In this document: positions 1-7,613 of the stretch, one piece after another
Layout: each line of letters starts with the position of its first letter
Numbering within the stretch: position 1 is the first letter of the stretch
Notes under the pieces: model-generated
The model's input: the letters and a program-made list of their open reading frames with translations, nothing else
Told to the model about the DNA's origin: nothing
Databases searched by the model: none
DNA from: Paraburkholderia phytofirmans OLGA172
GTDB taxonomy: Bacteria; Pseudomonadota; Gammaproteobacteria; Burkholderiales; Burkholderiaceae
Length of the DNA: 64,000 nt
Direction: 5' to 3'
Assembly: GCF_001634365.1 (NCBI RefSeq)
Contig: NZ_CP014578.1
Span: 2,356,001-2,420,000 of the forward strand
Program-made: the position numbers and the translations under genes

Positions 1-433
1 CTGGGACGCGGTCGTTCGCACCAATCTGGATTCGGTATTCAACATGACCAAGCCGTTGTGCGAAGACATGGTCGCACGCGGCTGGGGGCGCATCGTCAAC
101 ATCTCGTCAGTCAACGGTTCGAAAGGTTCAGTCGGCCAGACCAACTACGCCGCAGCCAAGGCTGGCATGCACGGTTTCACCAAATCGCTGGCGCTGGAAG
201 TGGCGCGCAAAGGGGTAACCGTCAACACGATTTCGCCGGGCTACCTGGCGACGAAGATGGTCACCGCTATTTCGCAGGAGATTCTGGACACGAAGATCCT
301 GCCGCATATCCCGATGGGGCGTCTCGGCAAGCCCGAAGAAGTGGCGACGCTCGTGCTTTATCTGTGCTCGGACGATGCAGGCTTCGTGACCGGCTCCAAT
401 ATCGCGATCAACGGTGGCCAGCACATGCAGTAA
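1..433 (+). CDS. phaB: acetoacetyl-CoA reductase, C-terminal part (runs off the window)
   Basis: NADPH-dependent reduction of acetoacetyl-CoA to (R)-3-hydroxybutyryl-CoA for polyhydroxybutyrate synthesis, a cytosolic short-chain dehydrogenase. The frame is open from base 2 and gives 143 residues; about 100 N-terminal residues, including the Rossmann GxxxGxG, lie outside the window. Visible SDR landmarks are the NISSVNG strand with the catalytic Ser, the YAAAK catalytic Tyr/Lys motif, the SPGY loop and a C-terminal end typical of PhaB. A strong hairpin follows the stop. In Burkholderia low-oxygen loci a phaB paralogue sits beside UspA and dehydrogenase genes, which fits the neighbours here; 3-oxoacyl-ACP reductase (FabG) is the alternative reading. 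Confidence 0.88.
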   Translation, partial: WDAVVRTNLDSVFNMTKPLCEDMVARGWGRIVNISSVNGSKGSVGQTNYAAAKAGMHGFTKSLALEVARKGVTVNTISPGYLATKMVTAISQEILDTKILPHIPMGRLGKPEEVATLVLYLCSDDAGFVTGSNIAINGGQHMQ

Positions 434-449
434 CGTGAAGCGCGCGCCG

Positions 450-482
450 GCCGGTTCGTGCAGGGACACCGCACGAACCGGC
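450..482 (+). terminator. hairpin after phaB
   Basis: Perfect 12-bp inverted repeat (GCCGGTTCGTGC, 450-461; its complement at 471-482) with a 9-nt loop, 17 nt after the phaB stop. There is no clear T-tract, so it is either a terminator or an mRNA 3' stabilising structure. Confidence 0.6.
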
Positions 483-530
483 GTGATCCATTCACGCAAC
501 GCCCCTGTGCTTCCATGAGAGGAATGTGTC

Positions 531-689
531 ATGAGTGAAACCTGGATGGGCCTGATCATTGGGGGCTCGGCCCTCAGTATCGCGATGCTCATGGTGATTG
601 GTCACTATCGCCGTGAGCGGACACGGGCAAGAATGCTACAAAATCTGAATCATCATGAGCGGTGGCATCAAACGCGCAGGCGAATGTGA
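531..689 (+). CDS. small single-pass membrane protein (52 aa)
   Basis: Unknown function. The ATG follows a good ribosome site (GAGAGGA). Residues about 6-24 form one hydrophobic segment, followed by a strongly basic tail rich in Arg and His (HYRRERTRAR and a terminal RRRM), so the tail should face the cytoplasm. Such tiny proteins are common in Burkholderia stress loci. It lies between phaB and another small gene on the same strand and may be co-transcribed by read-through of the hairpin. No domain recognised. Confidence 0.55.
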   Translation: MSETWMGLIIGGSALSIAMLMVIGHYRRERTRARMLQNLNHHERWHQTRRRM

Positions 690-742
690 TCACGCCGCCC
701 GCGCGGATAACAAGACAAACACATCGGAGAGAGGGCTAGAGA

Positions 743-1009
743 ATGACACCCGAAATCGCTGGGCCATTGATGGCCACAAGCCATCAGATCACAGTTCGCA
801 CGAGAAGCGGCGGCATGCGGATCGCCGCTGTCTGGCAGGTGCTGATGCCGATTGCCTGTGACGTCGAGCGCGTCCGGATTGCGACTAGCTGCGAACGTGG
901 TTTCGAGGACATGACGATATCGTTTGCCGAAACGTTCTCCGGGTCGCTGAGCACAGTTCTCAGGCAGTTCGAGAAGATGACGTGGGTGGCCACCGCCGAG
1001 CTTTGCTAG
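743..1009 (+). CDS. small protein with possible ACT-like fold (88 aa)
   Basis: Unrecognised protein. The ATG is preceded by a purine-rich GGAGAGAGGG stretch. The order of short strands and helices (a strand with ITVRTRSGG, a helix with AAVWQVL, then a strand with VRIATS, a strand with ISFAETF and a second helix) is compatible with an ACT/beta-alpha-beta-beta-alpha-beta fold like the regulatory subunit of acetolactate synthase, but this is inferred from the pattern only. It is on the same strand as phaB and the 52-residue membrane protein. A profile search against ACT families would decide. Confidence 0.45.
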   Translation: MTPEIAGPLMATSHQITVRTRSGGMRIAAVWQVLMPIACDVERVRIATSCERGFEDMTISFAETFSGSLSTVLRQFEKMTWVATAELC

Positions 1010-1069
1010 ACATTCCCGGTGCCGTGCGTGCGATGGGCCACGTTGAGGCGTCGGTTGAAGCTGGCATCT

Positions 1070-1353
1070 CGGAGGGCGCATCTCGGCAAGTTCTTCAGTG
1101 CCCAGGATGACCCGAAGCAACCGTATCTGCGAGGATACGACCAACTCATCCGTGAATTTTTTTGCGTCTCCCATTCGCGGAAGCCGGAAAGCTTTGCGAG
1201 GATCATAAACATCTGCGCAGCATGTTCCTTGCGTAATGGCGCGGACGGAACGGCCGTTGTAACATCAACGTAATTGGCGCTTGCCCCTATCTGCCTCAAT
1301 GCTGCTTCGAATCTTTCGAGCTTCTGATCAACCTCGATAGGTATCCATAGCAC
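1070..1353 (-). pseudogene. hypothetical protein with a frameshift at a 7-A run
   Basis: The minus strand encodes a coherent N-terminus (MLWIPIEVDQKLERFEAAL, then ...FREWETQ). At a run of seven A (about 1158-1164) the coherent reading moves to another frame (KKFTDELVVSSQIRLL...ELAEMRPP). I read this as one gene broken or slipping at the homopolymer. No family recognised. The region is AT-richer than its neighbours, as expected near inserted DNA. It could still be noncoding. Confidence 0.3.
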
Positions 1354-1463
1354 GAGCTTGCGTCAAATATAGAAGACAGCGTAGATTCCTCCTGCTTCCA
1401 CGATCTGTTTGGTTCTATGCGTCTTCTTGTTGTGTTGCTCATGAATCGCTTTTGGTTTTGGCC

Positions 1464-1652
1464 TCATATTCCCTCGAATTCTTCCTGAAATGACCAGGCG
1501 TCGTTCGTGTTCTCGAACAGCAATCTGGCTTTCTGTGATTGGGACCAAAGATGTATCTCGACCGGAATATTCTGATTGAGAAGCCAGTGTGATATAGCTT
1601 TCCGGTACGTCATAAACGCTTCTGCAGACGTTGTTAGATACATTTTCGGCAT
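1464..1652 (-). CDS. hypothetical protein (62 aa)
   Basis: Short protein of unknown role, rich in Trp and aromatic residues, with a GAAAGG ribosome site 10-12 nt before its ATG. It has no signal peptide or membrane segment. Its base composition is lower in GC than the flanking core genes, so it probably arrived with the IS6-flanked segment. Confidence 0.4.
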   Translation of the reverse strand: MPKMYLTTSAEAFMTYRKAISHWLLNQNIPVEIHLWSQSQKARLLFENTNDAWSFQEEFEGI

Positions 1653-1863
1653 GCTGCTTTACCTTTCACGGCGAAATTGCCGGTCCGGATATTTATATTG
1701 ACAGACGCATTTATACTGGCCGAGAGACTTATAGTGGCATCTGCTAATGCCTATCGAGGCATTTCCTTTCAGAATTTTCTGGAATTCTTCGCGAGTGTCG
1801 CAAGCTCCCCAACCAATTCAATGGTAGATGATAGGGTGTAGATGTGATAGTGGTAATCTTTAA
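1653..1863. other. AT-rich gap, no gene seen
   Basis: About 210 bp of AT-rich sequence between a small minus-strand gene and the truncated IS6 copy. It has several imperfect short direct repeats (for example TTTATATTGACAGACG and TTTATACTGGCCGAGAG). I see no convincing coding frame. Confidence 0.4.
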
Positions 1864-2090
1864 GGTTTTGTCGCGATAAGGAAGAGAGAGCGAACGGGAT
1901 CGGCATGATGAGGAATGCTTACATCGCCAACAAATAAAACTGCTCGGCTGGAGTTTGGCCGCCACCACCGTCTTTCATCTGCCCCTTCGCAATCATGTGC
2001 ATGAGCTCGATACCGCCCAGCAAAATGCGGGCGCAACGAAAGGTCTTGAACCCGAGCATCGGCCGGGTACGGCGCTTGATAGCCCGGTGG
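1864..2090 (-). mobile_element. truncated, inverted copy of the adjacent IS6 element
   Basis: This 227-bp stretch is the exact reverse complement of 2682-2908, the last third of the neighbouring IS6 element. It runs from the right terminal inverted repeat inward and stops abruptly where the left terminus of the complete copy begins at 2091. Two head-to-head IS6 ends are a signature of replicative intramolecular transposition, with the element targeting its own second copy. Confidence 0.85.
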
Positions 2091-2908
2091 GGTTCTGTCG
2101 CAATAAGACGGTGCGGTATGATTCGAGCGAACGAGATGAATGACGTAACTGATGAAGCCGACCTTGACTCCGGCCTTGGCCCGCATATTTAAACGCCTGC
2201 ACTACCCGTTTGATGTAATGCTGATGTGCGTGCGGTGGTACGTGGCCTATGGGCTGAGTGTGCGAAATCTGGAAGAGATGATGGCTGAGCGCGGCATCCA
2301 GGTCGATCATTCGACCGTGCATCGTTGGGCCATCAAACTGCTTCCGGTGCTGGAGAAGGCGTTTCGGCGTCACAAGCGCCCTGTTGGCAGGAGCTGGCGC
2401 GTTGATGAGACCTACATCAAGGTCAAGGGTCACTGGAAGTATTTATATCGCGCCGTTGACAAGGCCGGCCAGACGGTCGATTTCCTGCTGCGTGCCCACC
2501 GTGACAAGGCTGCAGCCCAGCGCTACTTCGAGAAGTCGATCGATCAGAACGGCGAGCCCGAGACGGTCACGATCGATAAAAGTGGTGCGAATCTGGCAGC
2601 GCTCGAGGCCCTCAACGCGGAGCGCGACACGCCGATCAAGATCCGCCAGAACAAGTATCTGAACAACATCATCGAACAGGACCACCGGGCTATCAAGCGC
2701 CGTACCCGGCCGATGCTCGGGTTCAAGACCTTTCGTTGCGCCCGCATTTTGCTGGGCGGTATCGAGCTCATGCACATGATTGCGAAGGGGCAGATGAAAG
2801 ACGGTGGTGGCGGCCAAACTCCAGCCGAGCAGTTTTATTTGTTGGCGATGTAAGCATTCCTCATCATGCCGATCCCGTTCGCTCTCTCTTCCTTATCGCG
2901 ACAAAACC
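2091..2908 (+). mobile_element. IS6-family insertion sequence
   Basis: 818-bp element bounded by GGTTCTGTCGCAATAAG at the left and the complement of GGTTTTGTCGCGATAAG at the right, and filled by one transposase gene. The size fits the IS6 family (about 0.8 kb). No 8-bp target duplication can be checked on the left, because that end abuts a truncated inverted copy of the element itself. Confidence 0.88.
2152..2853 (+). CDS. IS6-family transposase
   Basis: 233-residue DDE transposase for replicative cointegrate formation. A helix-turn-helix near residues 35-65 precedes the catalytic core: first Asp in WRVDETYIKVKG, second Asp in VTIDKSGAN, and the Glu in IIEQDHRAIKRR. Length and motif spacing are those of intact IS6 transposases, so it is probably active. 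It fills the element between the two terminal repeats. Confidence 0.92.
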   Translation: MKPTLTPALARIFKRLHYPFDVMLMCVRWYVAYGLSVRNLEEMMAERGIQVDHSTVHRWAIKLLPVLEKAFRRHKRPVGRSWRVDETYIKVKGHWKYLYRAVDKAGQTVDFLLRAHRDKAAAQRYFEKSIDQNGEPETVTIDKSGANLAALEALNAERDTPIKIRQNKYLNNIIEQDHRAIKRRTRPMLGFKTFRCARILLGGIELMHMIAKGQMKDGGGGQTPAEQFYLLAM

Positions 2909-3059
2909 CGCCGGCAAGCCCTGGTGTGGTTTGAGATTAGGCCGGCACGGCGTCCTGTCGTTTGACATGGATCATCTCGAAGGCCGTTGCGTGCACCTGT
3001 CGATCCGTCCGCTGTGACAGCTCCCTGCGAAGCGATAGATAAGGCGGGTGTGACAGACA
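2909..3059. other. IS-flanking remnant, no intact gene
   Basis: A plus-strand frame from the IS edge to a stop at 3015-3017 reads like the tail of a protein (...LSFDMDHLEGRCVHLSIRPL). This could be the 3' end of a gene cut by the IS6 insertion. Nothing else is seen up to the next gene. Confidence 0.25.
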
Positions 3060-3326
3060 TCACTCAGGCTCAACAGAAGATTCGCGAGGCTGAATCGAAA
3101 ACGTGTTCGACATTTTGAGTTCCACCCAGTCCATGCCTTCGCGCAAACCGGCAAGCACGGCCTCGCGCTCCGTGGGAAATTCATTGCTGTGCATGAACTC
3201 ATGTTTGAAGATTCCCTCTGGCGTGTGATGGCTGAACTGGATCGAGCAATTGAAGCCGCCTGCTGTGCGATGTGTGGTTGCGGCGACCGACCAGTCACCG
3301 TCGCCCACGTTATCCGAGATTGTCAT
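3060..3326 (-). CDS. conserved-looking hypothetical protein (88 aa)
   Basis: Unknown small soluble protein with a GGAG ribosome site 8 nt before the ATG. The sequence looks like a compact beta-rich domain (DWSVAATTHRTAGGFNCSIQ) followed by a helix (FPTEREAVLAGLREGMDWVE). This pattern is often annotated as a UspA-locus hypothetical protein in Burkholderiales. It has no signal peptide. It is transcribed in the same direction as the alcohol dehydrogenase upstream (117 nt gap) and may be in its transcript. Confidence 0.6.
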   Translation of the reverse strand: MTISDNVGDGDWSVAATTHRTAGGFNCSIQFSHHTPEGIFKHEFMHSNEFPTEREAVLAGLREGMDWVELKMSNTFSIQPRESSVEPE

Positions 3327-3442
3327 GAGTCACTCCACAGATCATCCATGGACATCGTGAATACAGGATGGGTTGAATGCCGCGGCCGCGCGGATCGCCG
3401 GCCGGTTTTCTTGAAGGATCATGGGCCAAGTCTTCTCAACGG

Positions 3443-4483
3443 CTAGGACACCTCGATGATGACTTTCAGTGCATGCGTCTCGGCCGCGCGGCCGAAGGTG
3501 TCGTAAGCACCTGCGACATCTTCAAGTTGGAAGCGGTGCGTGATCAGCCGCGTGGGGTCGATGCGGCCCGAACGAACGGTTTTGAGCAGCATCGGCGTGC
3601 TCACGGTATCGACGAGGCGAGTCGTAATCGCGATGTTGCGATCCCATAGTTTTTCAAGGTGCAGATCAGCTTTCACGCCGTGCACGCCCACATTCGCAAT
3701 CACGCCGCCGGGCGCAATAAGCGCCTCGCACAACTCGAACGTAGCCGGTATGCCGACCGCCTCGATCGCGCAGTCAACGCCCGTCTGCTCCGTCAGCTTC
3801 ATTACAGCGGCGACCGGATCGGCGTGCCCGTTATCGATGCACGCGGAGGCACCGAAGCGCTTCGCAACTTCAAGACGGTTCGCATCGTGGTCGATCATCA
3901 CGATCTGCGCCGGTGAATAGAGCTGTGCGGTTAGCAGTGCAGCGAGACCGATCGGGCCCGCCCCGACAATCGCCACCGTGCTGCCGGGTTGCACCTTGCC
4001 GTTTAGCACGCCGCATTCGAAGCCGGTCGGCAGGATGTCCGAAAGCATCACGAGCGCTTCTTCATCGGCGTCGGCCGGAATCGGATACAGACTCGTCTCG
4101 GCGTGAGGAATGCGCACGAATTCAGCCTGGGTGCCGTCGATCTTGTTGCCGAGAATCCAGCCGCCGGTGGTGCAATGCGAATACATGCCACGCCGGCAGT
4201 AGTCGCATTTGCCGCACGACGAGATGCATGAAATCAGCACCCTGTCGCCTGGTTTGAACGCCGACACCGCCGCGCCGACCTCCTGCACGATGCCTACCCC
4301 CTCGTGGCCGAGAATGCGTCCCGGCTCACAAGTCGGCACATCGCCCTTCAGAATATGCAGATCAGTGCCGCAAATCGTGGTACGTGTCATCTTGACGATC
4401 GCGTCGCCAGGTGCGGCGAGCTTGGGAATGGGCCGATCGTCGAGCGATTTTTTGCCCGGACCGTGATACACGAGCGCTTTCAT
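3443..4483 (-). CDS. zinc-dependent alcohol dehydrogenase
   Basis: 346-residue medium-chain dehydrogenase, a cytosolic NAD(P)-dependent alcohol/aldehyde oxidoreductase. Catalytic zinc ligands are C38 and H60/E61 (GHE motif); the structural zinc lobe has C90, C93, C96 and C104. The Rossmann motif is GAGPIG at 174-179. The length is complete and it ends in a normal C-terminal strand. It belongs to the group annotated zinc-dependent ADH, near threonine and sorbitol dehydrogenases, so the substrate is not assured. A perfect FNR-type box is centred 78 nt upstream of the ATG, placing it at about -41.5 for a plausible start site. This suggests induction at low oxygen, where it would re-oxidise NADH or process short alcohols. 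Confidence 0.9.
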   Translation of the reverse strand: MKALVYHGPGKKSLDDRPIPKLAAPGDAIVKMTRTTICGTDLHILKGDVPTCEPGRILGHEGVGIVQEVGAAVSAFKPGDRVLISCISSCGKCDYCRRGMYSHCTTGGWILGNKIDGTQAEFVRIPHAETSLYPIPADADEEALVMLSDILPTGFECGVLNGKVQPGSTVAIVGAGPIGLAALLTAQLYSPAQIVMIDHDANRLEVAKRFGASACIDNGHADPVAAVMKLTEQTGVDCAIEAVGIPATFELCEALIAPGGVIANVGVHGVKADLHLEKLWDRNIAITTRLVDTVSTPMLLKTVRSGRIDPTRLITHRFQLEDVAGAYDTFGRAAETHALKVIIEVS

Positions 4484-4530
4484 AGGGGGTTACCTCCGTT
4501 GATCGAAACGAGCCTGCTGTACGATCGACT

Positions 4531-4749
4531 TTAGGCTGGCTCACGCCGCGCCGATTGATATGAATCAAGCGATACGTATCGACGGTCACGCAGCGGCAAA
4601 TCGACGGCCAGTTTGAAGTAGAAAGCGGGAATGGCGAGCAGGCTGAATCCCAACAGCACCCACTGTAGCCAGCGCCATGCACGCACCGCCCGCGCGTTGT
4701 CATGGGGATCGACAGCGCCGAGGCCCGCAATGCGAAAACGCTCGTTCAT
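4531..4749 (-). CDS. small membrane protein (72 aa)
   Basis: Unknown function. One strong hydrophobic helix (about residues 27-48, WLQWVLLGFSLLAIPAFYF) is followed by a short basic tail. I chose the ATG at 4749; an in-frame GTG at 4788 would add 13 residues. The N-terminus resembles the first segment of larger channel-like membrane proteins, so truncation is possible. A one-mismatch FNR box lies 97 nt upstream, and the FNR box serving the alcohol dehydrogenase lies inside its 3' coding end. Confidence 0.5.
   Translation of the reverse strand: MNERFRIAGLGAVDPHDNARAVRAWRWLQWVLLGFSLLAIPAFYFKLAVDLPLRDRRYVSLDSYQSARREPA
4555..4568 (-). promoter_or_regulatory. FNR box upstream of the alcohol dehydrogenase
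   Basis: TTGATATGAATCAA is a perfect match to the FNR/ANR consensus. It is centred about 78 bp upstream of the alcohol dehydrogenase ATG on the minus strand, a class II activation geometry if the transcript starts near 4520. Confidence 0.8.
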
Positions 4750-4838
4750 TTCGCCACCGAATTCGAGGTTAGGACGCTGATTGGCCACGCGGACGACGCC
4801 CTGTGGTGGACATCGTATGAACTTGCTTTCAGGTGTTC

Positions 4839-4852
4839 TTGATAAGGATCAC
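4839..4852 (-). promoter_or_regulatory. near-consensus FNR box
   Basis: TTGATAAGGATCAC has one mismatch to the FNR palindrome. It lies between the small minus-strand membrane protein (ATG 97 nt away) and the plus-strand oleate hydratase (start 226 nt away). The former is the likelier target. Confidence 0.6.
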
Positions 4853-5071
4853 AAAACAGCGAAATTCGCCGGATTTTCGCCGCATGAGCAGCCGCAGCGA
4901 ATGAAGCAAATCGCCCCGTGTCCGCCCCGATCAAAAGTCTTGCCGCGATCGCGGCTTGATCCAACTCAATCGGAACGCCGACACAGCGGGTATGTTGGAG
5001 CAACGTCCGCAATACGCCTCGGAGCGGTCCGACTGCATTCGGATAGTGGCGAACATGAAAAGGAAATCGAC

Positions 5072-6709
5072 GTGCAAAACTCTGACCCGATCCACGCAGC
5101 AGCACTGCGCGCAGACACCGACCTCGACGTCCGCGACCCTGCAAGTGGCAAGTTCTACCTCATCGGCGGTGGCATCGCTTCGTTAGCGGCAGCGGCGTTC
5201 CTGATCCGAGACGGGCACGTACGCGGTTGCGACATCACCATTCTGGAAGCGCTCGACAAGCCCGGCGGCAGCCTGGACGGCGCCGGCACCGCGGAAGGCG
5301 GCTACGTCGTACGCGGCGGGCGCATGCTCGAAAGCAAGTATCTGTGTACCTATGACCTGTTCTCGTCGATCCCTACGCTGGATGACAGCAAGAGCGTGGC
5401 GCAGGAGATCTTCGACTGGAACGAGACGATCAGAACCTCATCGAAGTCGCGGCTCGTCAGGAACGGCAAACGCGAAGACACGCCCGCCTATGGGCTCGAC
5501 GAAAAACATCTGCTGGCGCTAGGCCGCCTGTCGATCGAACCCGAAGTGATGCTCGGCAATAGCCGGATTTCGGACCACTTCGATTCGTCCTTCTTCGAAA
5601 CCAATTTCTGGTTGATGTGGTGCACGACCTTCGCTTTTCAGCCGTGGCATAGCGCGGTCGAACTCCGGCGCTATCTGCTGCGCTTCGCGCATATGTCGGC
5701 CGGGTTCAACCAGTTGCACGGCATCATGCGTACGGTCTACAACCAGTACGATTCGATGGTCCGCCCACTGCGCCGCTGGCTGGACGACCACGGCGTTGCG
5801 TTCCGGCCGGACACCCGGGTCACGAATCTGTTGTTCGACGAAACCGGTGTGGAAAAGCGCGTGCGCGGCATTGTCTGCGAAACCGCGCATCAGCGTATTG
5901 AACTGCCGGTAGGGCCGGCAGACAAGGTCATCGTCACGCTCGGCTCCATGACAGCCGCTTCCAGCCTGGGCGCCATGGACCGCCTCGCGGCTTTGAACAG
6001 CACCGACGACACCGGCGCCTGGCACCTCTGGAAAACCATCGCCGCGGGCCGCCCGGAGTTCGGCCACCCGTCCGTCTTCGCGGATCACGTCGACGCCTCG
6101 AAGTGGCTGTCGTTCACCGTGACCTTGCGAGACCCGACGCTGTTCCGGCTGATCCGCGACCTGACCGGCAATGTGCCGGGTGAAGGCGGCCTGATTACCT
6201 TTCCGGAGTCGAGCTGGCTGGCGTCGATCGTGCTGCCGCATCACCCGCATTTCATCGATCAACCCGCGGACGTGCAGGTGTTGTGGGGCTACGGCTTGCG
6301 GGTCGACGAGCCCGGCGATTTCGTCGGCAAACCCATGCAGGCCTGCACCGGTCGGGAAATCCTGACGGAGATGCTTGGCCATTTGCGGGTGGAGGCGGAG
6401 TCTGCCCGCATTCTCGAACACGCCAACTGCATCCCCTGCCTGATGCCATTCATCACGAGCCAGTTCCTGCCGCGCAGCCGTGGCGATCGGCCTGCTGTGG
6501 TGCCCGAAGGCTGGCAGAACCTCGCCTTCACCGGGCAGTTCTGCGAACTGCCCAACAACGTCGTGTTCACCGTCGAATACTCGGTGCGCTCGGCGCAGAA
6601 TGCGGTGTATGCGCTGCTCGGACTCGATCTCGCGGCGCCCGAGGTCTACAAGGGGCAGCACGCCCCCCGGATTGTCTACAAGGCGTTTTCGACGCTACGG
6701 GACCGTTAG
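5072..6709 (+). CDS. ohyA: oleate hydratase (MCRA family)
   Basis: FAD-dependent hydration of the cis-9 double bond of oleate and related unsaturated fatty acids to 10-hydroxy fatty acids, acting on membrane-derived or host fatty acids. I chose the GTG at 5072 because AAGGAAA precedes it and the family sequence starts soon after; the frame is open 97 codons further upstream. The 545-residue product has the N-terminal FAD motif (GGGIAS, residues 32-37) with the acidic end of strand 2 (ILEALDKPGG), the central GGLITFPESSW stretch and the C-terminal NNVVFTVEYSVRSAQ signature. All are typical of complete oleate hydratases. It converges on the N-ATPase operon. Its role here may be detoxifying or remodelling fatty acids under stress. 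Confidence 0.92.
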   Translation: MQNSDPIHAAALRADTDLDVRDPASGKFYLIGGGIASLAAAAFLIRDGHVRGCDITILEALDKPGGSLDGAGTAEGGYVVRGGRMLESKYLCTYDLFSSIPTLDDSKSVAQEIFDWNETIRTSSKSRLVRNGKREDTPAYGLDEKHLLALGRLSIEPEVMLGNSRISDHFDSSFFETNFWLMWCTTFAFQPWHSAVELRRYLLRFAHMSAGFNQLHGIMRTVYNQYDSMVRPLRRWLDDHGVAFRPDTRVTNLLFDETGVEKRVRGIVCETAHQRIELPVGPADKVIVTLGSMTAASSLGAMDRLAALNSTDDTGAWHLWKTIAAGRPEFGHPSVFADHVDASKWLSFTVTLRDPTLFRLIRDLTGNVPGEGGLITFPESSWLASIVLPHHPHFIDQPADVQVLWGYGLRVDEPGDFVGKPMQACTGREILTEMLGHLRVEAESARILEHANCIPCLMPFITSQFLPRSRGDRPAVVPEGWQNLAFTGQFCELPNNVVFTVEYSVRSAQNAVYALLGLDLAAPEVYKGQHAPRIVYKAFSTLRDR

Positions 6710-6714
6710 TCAGT

Positions 6715-6747
6715 GCCGTGCAGCGCGCGGCTGACGACTCGCACGGC
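6715..6747. terminator. hairpin between convergent ohyA and atpG
   Basis: Inverted repeat GCCGTGC (6715-6721) and GCACGGC (6741-6747) in the 58-bp gap between two convergent genes. It could act as a bidirectional terminator, though the stem is short and no T-run is present. Confidence 0.4.
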
Positions 6748-6767
6748 GCCGCAGGAGACATCGCTGC

Positions 6768-7613
6768 TCAGACGGCGGTGCCTGCACTCGCCGCCAGTTC
6801 CACAATATCCGCCGTGATTTCATCCTGACGGACCTGGCGGTAGCTTTGGGTCAGCACCTGGAGTGTCTCCTTCACGTTGGCGCGTGCGGCTAGCATGGCA
6901 CGCACGCGTGCTTCGTTTTCCGCGGCGAATGAGAGCATCAACGCCTCGCACAACTCGACATAGACATACGCTTCGACCAGTCCGGCAAGCAGGTGCTCGG
7001 AAGGCAAGGTGAGCAACGGCGGCTGACTGCGCCGCACTACCTGAAAACGGGAAAAATCAAACGGAATCAGACGATGCTCGACGATCTCGCTGTGGGCCGC
7101 GATGCCTGGCACCGCGTGGATGACCGAGACTTCGGTGACCACCCGTTGGTCGAGACGTAGATAAAGTGCGTCGGTTATACGGCTGGCGAGTGCGGGTACA
7201 TCGTCGGCATGTGAGGCGGCCGGTGAACGCCAGGCAAATGCGAGGCGACGTTCGTTTGCCGCGATCTCGCCGCGTGTGCCCACGAGCAGACACTCGCATG
7301 GCGCCGACGCGAGTCGGGACTGTACGCGGTCGAGGATCTGGTCATTGAACGAGCCGACAAAACCCTGCTCCGCGCACAGTGCGATGACGATCTGCGTGCC
7401 GCGCTCCGGCACACGCATTGGCGCCCCGGCACCGTGCGCGAGTACGGCGCCGATTGCGGCACCGACTGTCGAAGCCGAAGAACGGATGCCCGGCAACCGC
7501 CGTTGCGCCTCGCGCGAGCGGGCTGCCGCGATACCGCGCATTGCCCCAATCACGGCGTCGAGTTGCCGGGCAGTGGCGCTGCGCGATTCGATTTCGCTGA
7601 GTTTGCCGCTCAT
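6768..7613 (-). CDS. atpG: N-type ATPase gamma subunit
   Basis: Central rotor stalk of the alternative (N-type) F1Fo ATPase. 281 residues with the family's long N-terminal helix ([19 protein letters not shown], then [14 protein letters not shown]) and the C-terminal helix ([20 protein letters not shown]) that together form the coiled-coil axle. It is the last gene of the nine-gene operon and overlaps atpA by 4 nt (ATGA). N-type gamma subunits are diverged from the housekeeping form, as seen here. Confidence 0.92.
   Translation of the reverse strand: MSGKLSEIESRSATARQLDAVIGAMRGIAAARSREAQRRLPGIRSSASTVGAAIGAVLAHGAGAPMRVPERGTQIVIALCAEQGFVGSFNDQILDRVQSRLASAPCECLLVGTRGEIAANERRLAFAWRSPAASHADDVPALASRITDALYLRLDQRVVTEVSVIHAVPGIAAHSEIVEHRLIPFDFSRFQVVRRSQPPLLTLPSEHLLAGLVEAYVYVELCEALMLSFAAENEARVRAMLAARANVKETLQVLTQSYRQVRQDEITADIVELAASAGTAV

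Noticed and set aside
5519..6661. 380-codon open frame antisense to the oleate hydratase
   Set aside because: Mirror of a conserved gene with no ribosome site or domain.
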